64,000 nucleotides of DNA, taken from positions 1-64,000 of the forward strand of contig JBARXJ010000038.1 in NCBI GenBank assembly GCA_049647265.1, in the 5' to 3' direction. The notes below the pieces were generated by a model. The model did not search any database and was not told the origin of the DNA. It worked only from the letters and a program-made list of their open reading frames with translations. The stretch comes from JAAURB01 sp049647265. GTDB lineage: Bacteria; Cyanobacteriota; Cyanobacteriia; Cyanobacteriales; Microcoleaceae. A program made the position numbers and the translations under genes. Below, in pieces: positions 1-7,334 of the stretch (the first letter of the stretch is position 1; every line of letters begins with the position of its first letter).

Positions 1-113
1 ATCCCCCCTCAGTCCCCCCGAAGATATCCCCCTTCCGTCCCCCATCCCCCCTCAGTCCCCCCTTAGTAAGGGGGGTAGGGGGAAACCTAAGGAGGCTTCG
101 CTTTGACTTTGAT
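1..113. repeat. C-rich/G-rich imperfect repeat block
   Basis: Several runs of CCCCC separated by short TCAGT or GTC spacers are followed by CCCCCCTTAGTAAGGGGGG, an almost perfect inverted repeat. Blocks of this type are common between genes in filamentous cyanobacteria. A shorter relative lies near 7219. No coding potential is seen. Confidence 0.5.
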
Positions 114-136
114 GGGGGGTTGGGAACAGCGGTGCA

Positions 137-205
137 CAGGCGCGTGATATCTCCGAAGGAGAGGCGATGGCCTTCGTAATCACTCATAGTGAACGCGCAC
201 GCCTG
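137..205. repeat. Nested inverted repeat upstream of the FAAL gene
   Basis: Three sets of complementary arms are nested: CAGGCG (137-142) with CGCCTG (200-205), GTGAT (144-148) with ATCAC (179-183), and CGAAGG (154-159) with CCTTCG (171-176). Together they could fold into one long interrupted hairpin in RNA or a cruciform in DNA. I recognise no known RNA family. It may be a dispersed cyanobacterial repeat. Confidence 0.4.
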
Positions 206-424
206 ACAGGGAACAGTATACTCAGCAGAGAGTTTTAGAATTTAGGATTGTCTTACACCAAATCTTGTACTGCTATATGAGTTGAGAAACGTCAAGCGCC
301 ACTGTTGAAGATGATCGATTTTCTGTATACTCATAACCCATGACTCATGATAGCCAACGGTGCGTCGCGCTATAGAATAATCCATAGCCAATTGACTTAC
401 AGCAAATCACAAAGGATCTACTCG

Positions 425-2200
425 ATGGTTGAGTTTTTATCGTTAGTTGAATTATTACGCGATCGCGCTGCATCTGAGCCCACACAACTGGCTTATACCT
501 TTCTGGCTGATGGTCAAACGGAGTCAGGTGATTTAACCTATCAACAACTCGACCAACAAGCTGCTGCGATCGCCGCCCAACTTCAAACTCAAATTACACC
601 GGGTGAACGAGTGTTAGTAGTATATCCCTATAGCGCCGGGTTAGAATTTATTGCTGCTTTTTTTGGTTGTTTGTATGCAGGGGCGATCGCAGTCACCATT
701 AACCCCCCCACCAAAAGTGAAACCATCCCCAAGGTGATCGAACGTCTCAACGACTGCGAAGCATCGGTAGTGTTAACCACTCAATCTTTCCTAACTCAAC
801 TCAAGCATTACCTCAGTAAAAAGCCAGAATTATCTGCTGCGGTTAATAGTGTTCCCTGGGTGGCAACCGATACTTTACCCTTATCCATCGCCGTCGGCTG
901 GAAACAACCCGCTATCACCCCTGAAACTATTGCTTTTTTACAATATACCTCCGGTTCTACAGGTCAACCCAAAGGCGTGATGGTGACTCATAGCAATGTC
1001 TTACATAACTCTGCCATTATTCATCAGTGTTTTGGACATACTCCCAATAGTCAAGGGGTAATTTGGTTGCCGATGTTCCACGATATGGGATTAATTGGCG
1101 GTGTCATTCAACCGTTATATGGTAAATTTCCAGTTGCCTTAATGTCTCCTATTGCCTTAATCAAACAACCCTTACGCTGGCTAGAGGCAATTTCTCGTTA
1201 TCAAGCCACCACTAGCGGCGGGCCAAATTTTGCCTATGATTTAGTCTGTCGTCAGGTGAAGCCAGATCAACTGAAAAAACTCGATCTCAGTCACTGGCAA
1301 GTGGCTTTCTCGGGGGCTGAACCCGTTCGTCCTCAAACCTTAGAACGCTTTGCCCAAACCTTTGCCCCTTGTGGATTTCGTCCCGAAGCCTTTTATCCTT
1401 GTTATGGCATGGCAGAAACAACGTTACTCATTTCTGGGGGAGTTAAAACGGTAGCGCCCGTTGTAGAGTGGGTTGATAGTGTGGCTTTAGAAGAAAATCA
1501 AGTCAATTTCGTCGATTCTCAACATCCTAACGCTAGAGGAATTGTGAGTTGTGGTCGTACTTGGCAAGGGGATGAAGTGGCGTTCATCAATCCAGAGACG
1601 TTAACGGCTATGGCAGATCTTCAAGTTGGAGAAATCTGGTTTAGAGGCGCAGGAGTCGGTCTTGGATATTGGAACAAACCGGAAGAAACTCAAAACACTT
1701 TTCAGGCATATTTAGGTCAGCAGGGGCCGTTTTTACGCACAGGGGATTTAGGATTTTTACATAATGGAGAATTGTTTATTACCGGCCGGATTAAAGAGAT
1801 GATGATTCTCTGGGGACGAAATCGTTATCCCCATGAAATAGAACAAACTGTTGAACAATCTCATCCAGCCCTGCGTCCCGATTGTAGTGCAGCATTTTCG
1901 ATTGAATTAGAAGGAGAAGAACGGTTAGTGGTTGCGGCAGAAGTTGAACGTCGGTTTTTCCGGCAGTTAAATTCAACCGCAGTCATTGAGGCGATTCGAG
2001 AAGCCATTAATACTCATCATACGGTCGATGTTTATAGTGTTGTGTTGCTCAAACCCGCTTCTATACCCAAAACCAGTAGTGGTAAAATTCAACGTCGCGC
2101 TTGTCGTCAACAGTTTTTAGAAGGTAGCCTGAAAACGATTGCTCAATGGCAGTATCAACAACCTCAAGAGAGTACTTTGTCTCGCTTAACTTCTGAATAA
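425..2200 (+). CDS. Fatty acyl-AMP ligase (FAAL), acyl-adenylate-forming enzyme
   Basis: Member of the ANL superfamily that activates a fatty acid with ATP to acyl-AMP, normally for transfer to an acyl carrier protein. Visible motifs are the P-loop YTSGSTGQPKGVMV, the FAAL-type WLPMFHDMGLIGG, the YGMAE motif, and FLRTGDLGFL with GRIKEMMILWGRNRYP near the hinge to the small C-terminal domain. The C-terminus has SSGKIQRR with the catalytic-type lysine. The frame is open back to 347, but the ATG at 425 gives the family-typical start. The length of 591 residues is normal. No carrier protein or polyketide synthase lies next to it, so the acyl acceptor is unknown. FAAL rather than acyl-CoA ligase is inferred from the motif style. 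Confidence 0.85.
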   Translation: MVEFLSLVELLRDRAASEPTQLAYTFLADGQTESGDLTYQQLDQQAAAIAAQLQTQITPGERVLVVYPYSAGLEFIAAFFGCLYAGAIAVTINPPTKSETIPKVIERLNDCEASVVLTTQSFLTQLKHYLSKKPELSAAVNSVPWVATDTLPLSIAVGWKQPAITPETIAFLQYTSGSTGQPKGVMVTHSNVLHNSAIIHQCFGHTPNSQGVIWLPMFHDMGLIGGVIQPLYGKFPVALMSPIALIKQPLRWLEAISRYQATTSGGPNFAYDLVCRQVKPDQLKKLDLSHWQVAFSGAEPVRPQTLERFAQTFAPCGFRPEAFYPCYGMAETTLLISGGVKTVAPVVEWVDSVALEENQVNFVDSQHPNARGIVSCGRTWQGDEVAFINPETLTAMADLQVGEIWFRGAGVGLGYWNKPEETQNTFQAYLGQQGPFLRTGDLGFLHNGELFITGRIKEMMILWGRNRYPHEIEQTVEQSHPALRPDCSAAFSIELEGEERLVVAAEVERRFFRQLNSTAVIEAIREAINTHHTVDVYSVVLLKPASIPKTSSGKIQRRACRQQFLEGSLKTIAQWQYQQPQESTLSRLTSE

Positions 2201-2449
2201 TCCGTTGCTAAACAGGATATAAAATTACTGAATATTGTCGTGCATTTGCTGAAGCTGAGGGGAATGTCTACCCCTATTCTATGATTAGAGAAAAGCAGGA
2301 AATAACAAAGTTAATTGACAGCATTCTAGTTTTAGATAGCTGCCAGTTTGCTTTGTGCATAGCAATGCAAAAATTATGTATTCAAATGTTTTTGTCTGTA
2401 ATTTGTCTGAGTTCCCAACTGTATAAACAAATTGCTACAGGGGAATAAC

Positions 2450-2550
2450 AGAAAAGGTATCTGGGAGTCTGGCCGAGTTTCGACCCCAAATACCTTTTCT
2501 CACAGACCTCACTCCTCACACTGCTACTAATATACACGATCCTCAGCAGT
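2450..2550 (+). ncRNA. yfr1: Yfr1-like cyanobacterial small regulatory RNA (candidate)
   Basis: The 11-nt sequence ACTCCTCACAC at 2511-2521 is identical to the motif that defines Yfr1, the small RNA found across cyanobacteria. It sits in an unpaired stretch between two hairpins, as in Yfr1. The upstream arms are AGAAAAGGTAT (2450-2460) and ATACCTTTTCT (2490-2500), extended by TGGG/CCCA. The downstream arms are ACTGCT (2520-2525) and AGCAGT (2545-2550). The 3' hairpin is weak and lacks a T-run, which is atypical, so the 3' end is uncertain. Strand is set by the orientation of the motif. Confidence 0.55.
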
Positions 2551-2663
2551 TGTCAAGCGTCAGATTCTAACAATTTAATTTGTATTGAAATAATAAAGAG
2601 TAGATAGAATCACTCGATCATAGATCGCCCAAAAATAGCAAGTTGCCAGTCCGCTATATATAA

Positions 2664-2798
2664 GTCCGTCAAGTTGTTGGAGATAGAGAGACAGTCGGTG
2701 TGGCTGAGGCCGTGAAGGTCTATGAGGTGATGAATCCACAGCAGACCTCTAATAATCGATATGTTTATAGAGATAAGAGCAAAAATAACTCAGAATAA
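2664..2798 (+). pseudogene. Possible remnant of a class III nucleotide cyclase C-terminus
   Basis: This stop-to-stop frame of 44 codons has no start codon. It reads VRQVVGDRETVGVAEAVKVY, followed by EVMNPQQ. The pattern of a VRVxG stretch followed by VKVYEV resembles the last strands of cyanobacterial adenylate/guanylate cyclase domains. No upstream cyclase coding sequence remains. It could equally be chance. Confidence 0.2.
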
Positions 2799-2988
2799 AT
2801 AACTCAGCAACAAGTGTTACCAACTGCTGCTGTTGAAATCATATTTATGTGTAAACACGGATATTCTGATTTACTTTCAGCAATCATTGTGTAAATTTTA
2901 CGAGAGATAGAACTAAATAATAGAATTAAATATAACAGAGAATATGAAGACTAATGTTATTTTTTTTTATCCTGTAGTAAACACTTAA

Positions 2989-3013
2989 ATTTTTATTTTT
3001 ATTTTTATTTTTA
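2989..3013. repeat. ATTTTT tandem repeat, about four units
   Basis: A run of four hexamers ATTTTT ends in AAT and lies about 230 bp upstream of the PEP-CTERM gene in AT-rich DNA. It is a simple-sequence tract that could vary in length. Confidence 0.6.
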
Positions 3014-3241
3014 ATATCGTGTTTTCAACAATTGATCGATTAAAAATCTCCTTGTATAATAAAAAAAACCGCCTAGAAAAATTTTTGCTTTAAAGCTTTA
3101 ACTTAATTTCATTAACTGTAAAGATTAGATAAAGTTACATGAAATTATAGCCATTAAAAAAAAGGCAAGTTATGCTGAGAGCAAGAAAATAAATTCAAGA
3201 TTATTCCCCTGTAAATCACTATTAAGCTTAGGAGTTTTTTA

Positions 3242-4048
3242 ATGAAATTCAACTTTTCTTCTACATTATTAGCCGCTACAACTGTTGTTTTATCTTCATT
3301 TACATTAATGGGAACTGCATCGGCTGTTTCTTTTGACAGTCCAGATGCTCAGAATAATTTCGACAGTATTTATGAGTATCTCAGAGATCATGAACTAGAT
3401 AATTTAGATACAACAATGGCTCCTGGTAATTCTACACTGGTAGATCTTAATAATTTATTCCTCAACCATAGCTCTGACATTAGTATTACTTTCTTGGGTG
3501 AAGGAACCGTCAAGAAAAACGATTTAAGTTATAACGTCAACGGGGGTGCAAACACAACAATTTGGAACGACATCAATGGTATACATGGTAGTGCCTCCGA
3601 CTTCTTAGATACTGAGACTGATCCTACAAATGGCACAATGACACATGGCGAAACGATGAATTTAGGTTCCTTTAATAAAGGTGACCAGTTTGAGTTTATG
3701 TTAACACCAGAATACTCTGGAGTTGATGAGAATGGAGTAAAACGTGAAGGTGTCGTTTATAGTTCCATCACTGGCAATAGCGTCAATAGCGACGGACTGC
3801 AACACGCTATCGGTTATGCATTCAATAATCGTTACATGATCCTTGGCTTTGAAGATCTCTATGGTGAGTCTGGTCAAGCGAGATCACAAGGGGGCGAAAA
3901 CTCTGACCGGGACTTCAACGATGTCTTGTTCTTAGTTGACTTGGGAGAAGGTAACGTAAGCGTACCTGAACCTGCGACTGCTAGCGCTTTATTTGCTGCT
4001 GGTGCATTAGGTCTGTTTGGTGTGCGTCGTAAGAAAAACTCCATCTAA
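3242..4048 (+). CDS. PEP-CTERM protein with DUF4114-like domain
   Basis: A 268-residue exported protein. Residues 1-28 form a signal peptide ending in ASA. The middle carries a DUF4114-like region with the acidic, metal-binding-style motif DRDFNDVLF near residue 228. The C-terminus is a sorting tag: VPEPATA, a hydrophobic segment, then RRKK. PEP-CTERM proteins are processed by an exosortase and usually end up outside the cell or in the extracellular matrix. No exosortase is in this window. The start has an SD-like AGGAG about 7 nt upstream, and a strong terminator follows, so it is probably transcribed alone. The exact role is unknown. Confidence 0.85.
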   Translation: MKFNFSSTLLAATTVVLSSFTLMGTASAVSFDSPDAQNNFDSIYEYLRDHELDNLDTTMAPGNSTLVDLNNLFLNHSSDISITFLGEGTVKKNDLSYNVNGGANTTIWNDINGIHGSASDFLDTETDPTNGTMTHGETMNLGSFNKGDQFEFMLTPEYSGVDENGVKREGVVYSSITGNSVNSDGLQHAIGYAFNNRYMILGFEDLYGESGQARSQGGENSDRDFNDVLFLVDLGEGNVSVPEPATASALFAAGALGLFGVRRKKNSI

Positions 4049-4096
4049 TTATCCCCGCCTTAAAACCCGCAAACGCTTTTCCCTAAGTATTATCAA

Positions 4097-4132
4097 CCCC
4101 TCAGCTTTTCATGAAGCTGGGGAATTTTTTTT
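4097..4132 (+). terminator. Rho-independent terminator after the PEP-CTERM gene
   Basis: CCCC-T-CAGCTT pairs with AAGCTG-GGG around a six-base loop. It is followed by AA and a run of eight T. It lies 49 bp after the stop codon. Confidence 0.85.
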
Positions 4133-4251
4133 AGCCTGGAATAACAATCCACATAGCTGACTATGGCTATATTAAGGTACAATTCTCTAGAGACAACGGT
4201 TGACAGTCAAGGTGATTGCGCTTCTTCTCGCTCTTTACTCCCGTTTTACTG

Positions 4252-5949
4252 ATGATTTCACACGCTTCTAAACAGCAACTCTTAAGCGATCCATTTCTCC
4301 AATGTCCCACTGACAACAGCGTCGAGGTGGTTTGGTTTACTGAGTTTGCTGGATCTCAGCATTTAGTTCGTTATGGTGAACAGTTAGAACAAAAAGTGAT
4401 TGCCAATACGACACAATTAAGTCGGGTGCGCGAAGATCAACAGTCTTGGGTGGGTGAACAAAAAGCAGATGGAACGGTTTATCCTCAGCCTACAGTGCGT
4501 CAGATCTGGCGACACGTTGCCCAAATTCCTGATTTAACTCCAGGTGTACGAGTACCTTATCAAGTCACCAGTATAACGACTGAGGGTAACAGAGTTGAGA
4601 GTCAGGTTTTTTCCCTCAGTCCTAAACCTCAAGCGGGTACGCCATTAAAAATTCTCTTGACTTCCGATCATCAACTTAAACCAATGGTGGCGGCAAACTT
4701 ACAGAAAGTAGCGGAAACAGTTGAACAAATTGATGGTATCTTTTTTGCAGGTGACTTAGTTAATGTCCCAGATCGAGCCTCTGAATGGTTTGATGATAAC
4801 CGAGGCAATGCATTTTTTCCTTGTTTACAAGGTTATGCAAATTATCAACTTGAACACGATTCTCAAAAAACAGTTTATCACGGTGCAGAACTCATTCAAA
4901 ATGTACCCTTATTTCCGGTGATTGGAAATCATGAAGTGATGGGAGTGTTCTCAACCGAGAATAGTTTATATCAACAGTTTAGTCAGCCTTACCCGCGAAA
5001 AGCAGCGGAGGCTTTCTATCAACAGCAACAGCCTCAGATTAATCCCGATCATCATCCAGAAGTTCGCCAACAATGGTTAAAAAATCGTACTTTTAATACA
5101 GATACGGTTGAAGAAATTTTGAGTTTTCCGGGAAATGAAAAACCCTATTATGGGGTGACGTTTGGAGATGTTCGGTTAGTCTGTTTGTATATTACCAATT
5201 TGTGGCGTATTCCCACTTTAGATTCCGATCAAAAGAGTCGGTACAGAGAACGGGAATGCGATTTTAATCATTCGGAAAATTGGGGGTATGGACAACAAAT
5301 TTTTGAACCCATTGCTAAAGGCAGTGAGCAATATAATTGGTTGCAGCAAGAACTGCAAAGTGCTGAATTTCAGCAAGCCAAGTATAAGATTGTGATGTTT
5401 CATCATCCGCCTCATTCTTTAGGAGATAATATTGTTCCAGCTTATACCGATCCAGTGCAGATGATAGAACGGGATGAAGCAGGGAATATTACAATGATTC
5501 GTTATGAATATCCTCAAGATCAAGATTATATTATCCGAGATGTGATTCCGTTACTAGAAACCGCCGGGGTTCAACTCGTCTATTTTGGACATTGTCATTT
5601 ATGGAATCGATTTATCAGCCCTACAGGAATGCATTTTTTAGAGTCTTCTAATGTTGGCAATAGTTATGGTGCAGCCTATGAAGACAAAAGCCGTTTTATT
5701 CCTGCTAATTTTACAGAAAAATACGCGGCATTGGGCGATCCAAATGGTTTAGAGCCTGTGATTCCGACTGTGAAGCCGTTGTTAGATGAACAAGGTAAAC
5801 CTTTACCTTTTTTAAGTAGCAATGAAATGACGGCTTTTAGTCTTTTAGATACAGAAAAAGGTACAGTAAGTAGCTATTATTTTAATATCTCTAAATCGGA
5901 TTCTGAGGTCATCAAATTTGACGAATTCTCTCTTAAAGTTCAGGGCTAA
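4252..5949 (+). CDS. Metallophosphoesterase, purple-acid-phosphatase-like
   Basis: A calcineurin-like phosphoesterase of 565 residues. The N-terminal ~100 residues resemble the fibronectin-like domain of purple acid phosphatases (VEVVWFTE and a following beta-rich part). The catalytic domain shows the metal ligands in order: SDHQ, GDLVN, GNHE, FHHPPHS and GHCHLW. The substrate is unknown; a phosphomonoester or diester is likely. The frame also opens with TTG at 4216, which would add a hydrophobic FFSLFTPVLLM stretch, but the SD-like AAGGTGA there abuts the codon. The ATG at 4252 is my choice, with modest certainty. The 3' end overlaps the convergent GAF gene by 17 bp. Confidence 0.8.
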   Translation: MISHASKQQLLSDPFLQCPTDNSVEVVWFTEFAGSQHLVRYGEQLEQKVIANTTQLSRVREDQQSWVGEQKADGTVYPQPTVRQIWRHVAQIPDLTPGVRVPYQVTSITTEGNRVESQVFSLSPKPQAGTPLKILLTSDHQLKPMVAANLQKVAETVEQIDGIFFAGDLVNVPDRASEWFDDNRGNAFFPCLQGYANYQLEHDSQKTVYHGAELIQNVPLFPVIGNHEVMGVFSTENSLYQQFSQPYPRKAAEAFYQQQQPQINPDHHPEVRQQWLKNRTFNTDTVEEILSFPGNEKPYYGVTFGDVRLVCLYITNLWRIPTLDSDQKSRYRERECDFNHSENWGYGQQIFEPIAKGSEQYNWLQQELQSAEFQQAKYKIVMFHHPPHSLGDNIVPAYTDPVQMIERDEAGNITMIRYEYPQDQDYIIRDVIPLLETAGVQLVYFGHCHLWNRFISPTGMHFLESSNVGNSYGAAYEDKSRFIPANFTEKYAALGDPNGLEPVIPTVKPLLDEQGKPLPFLSSNEMTAFSLLDTEKGTVSSYYFNISKSDSEVIKFDEFSLKVQG

Positions 5950-6508
5950 ATGATTCATTCATTTTCTTTAAACTAGAAGATAAAATATCAGATGCACTTC
6001 TCATTGTTTTGATATGAAAATCTTTCCATTCTCTCGGACGATGACAATCATGAGCAATTAATAAACCCCAAAGTTGATGATCGATTAAAATGGGAACGAC
6101 TAAGTTCGCATAAACTTGTAAACTGCGAAGAAAATCTTTATGACATTGATGTATGGATGAGGTGGTAATATCTGCGATCGCAAAAATACGCCCCTGAAGA
6201 TAGGATTGAGCATATTCATCCGTAAAACACTCATCTGCACCTGTGGAGCCGTAAATAGAGAGGGAAGGACGACTTAAAGATTCAAATGTCACCTGTCCTT
6301 GCCATTGACGATAAAAATAATAAACGACAACCCGATCAACTTGTAAAGTTTGTTGTAGACGATCTAAGACTGTTTGAGTCAAATCATCTCGTTCTTCATT
6401 CCCTTTCAAGCGTTTAGCAAATCGCTGAAAATCTTGATTAGGCTCTAATTCGCTTTGGCTTAACCCAGCATTTTGATTGAAGTCAGAGGGTGTAGGATCA
6501 GTAGTCAT
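5933..6508 (-). CDS. Stand-alone GAF domain protein, probable DXCF-type cyanobacteriochrome
   Basis: Almost the whole protein is one GAF domain, with no kinase, cyclase or methyl-accepting domain. Numbered from the upstream in-frame ATG at 6523, it has DECF at residues 97-100, matching the Asp-Xaa-Cys-Phe motif of DXCF cyanobacteriochromes. It also has Cys-His at 127-128 followed by KDFLRSLQVYANLVVPI, which matches the canonical bilin-attachment site. It therefore has both cysteines needed for a blue/violet-to-green type photocycle. Chromophore binding is an inference. The start at 6508 (MTTDPTPS) is preferred over 6523 without firm proof; neither has a clear SD. Partner output proteins are unknown. 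Confidence 0.75.
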   Translation of the reverse strand: MTTDPTPSDFNQNAGLSQSELEPNQDFQRFAKRLKGNEERDDLTQTVLDRLQQTLQVDRVVVYYFYRQWQGQVTFESLSRPSLSIYGSTGADECFTDEYAQSYLQGRIFAIADITTSSIHQCHKDFLRSLQVYANLVVPILIDHQLWGLLIAHDCHRPREWKDFHIKTMRSASDILSSSLKKMNESFSPEL

Positions 6509-6734
6509 GATCAAACCATACAATTTTACAACTTGAGCTACGATAAATTATACAGAAATTCCACTAGCATTATCCTGAGTCCTGGGTTAGATTCTCATCG
6601 GTCGATCATTTTTAGAGTCGATTATAAATAGAGCATTAGTATTGATCCCGTCATAAATTCTTCTAATTCTACTGTAACAATTATGATAGATTTAGAAATA
6701 GCGAATTTATATCTGCTGGAGAAATAACATCATT

Positions 6735-7088
6735 ATGTTCAATTTTATACTCACTTGGATTCTGGCGGCAATTTCTCTATCGATCACTGCTTATTTAGTT
6801 CCTGGCTTAACGGTTAATAGCTGGCAAGCGGCGGCTGTGGCAGTCGTTGTAATGGGATTAGTTAATGCCATTGTCAAACCAATTCTCACCTTATTAACCT
6901 TACCCCTAACATTGATAACCTTAGGTTTATTTCTACTGGTGGTTAATGCCATTTCTTTAGGATTAGTGGGATATCTGACCCCTGGTTTTGCAGTGAGTGG
7001 ATTTTTTCCGGCTGTGATTGGCTCAATTGTATTATCCTTAGTCTCTGGATTAATTGATACCGTCTTTAAGCAAAATCAAGAGATTTAA
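6735..7088 (+). CDS. Phage-holin-family / YvlD-like four-helix membrane protein
   Basis: A 117-residue, very hydrophobic protein with about four membrane segments. It contains the conserved pattern VMGLVNAIVKPILTLLTLPL seen in the YvlD (DUF360, phage holin family 4) group. These are small inner-membrane proteins of unknown function, widespread in bacteria and not markers of a prophage. An SD-like GGAG lies 11 nt before the ATG. It has no operon partner on the same strand. Confidence 0.8.
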   Translation: MFNFILTWILAAISLSITAYLVPGLTVNSWQAAAVAVVVMGLVNAIVKPILTLLTLPLTLITLGLFLLVVNAISLGLVGYLTPGFAVSGFFPAVIGSIVLSLVSGLIDTVFKQNQEI

Positions 7089-7218
7089 TCTGATAAAAAA
7101 AGGGTCAATTTTCAATTCAATATTGAGGTTTTTTTCCCTTTATAGCACTACGAAAAGATCGTGTTTTATCTTTGTAAGAAGCTAACAGCCTATTTTAGTC
7201 TACTTCTGACTTCTGCTT

Positions 7219-7250
7219 ACCCCCCTCACTCCCCCCTGAAAGGAGGGAAG
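7219..7250. repeat. C-rich/G-rich short repeat
   Basis: ACCCCCCTCACTCCCCCCTG is followed by AAAGGAGGG. It is of the same kind as the block at 1-113. It lies downstream of both the membrane protein gene and the convergent leuS, and may form a hairpin between the two 3' ends. Confidence 0.4.
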
Positions 7251-7334
7251 AATTCTGACTTGTGACTTCTAACTTGCGCGTAGCGCTATACTTCCCCTGA
7301 GAAAGAGGAGGTAAACAGAGGTAATTACAAACTC

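Larger units (their letters stand above)
2201..3241. other. 1-kb intergenic region, mostly non-coding
   Basis: This region holds the Yfr1-like RNA (2450-2550), a short cyclase-like coding remnant (2664-2798), and very AT-rich DNA with an ATTTTT tandem run (2989-3013) leading to the PEP-CTERM gene. No ORF with a convincing start is present. An SD-like TAGGAG lies just before the ATG at 3242. Confidence 0.6.

Noticed and set aside
6735..7088. Prophage, suggested by the name phage holin family
   Set aside because: The protein is of the YvlD/DUF360 type, common on chromosomes; no other phage gene is nearby.
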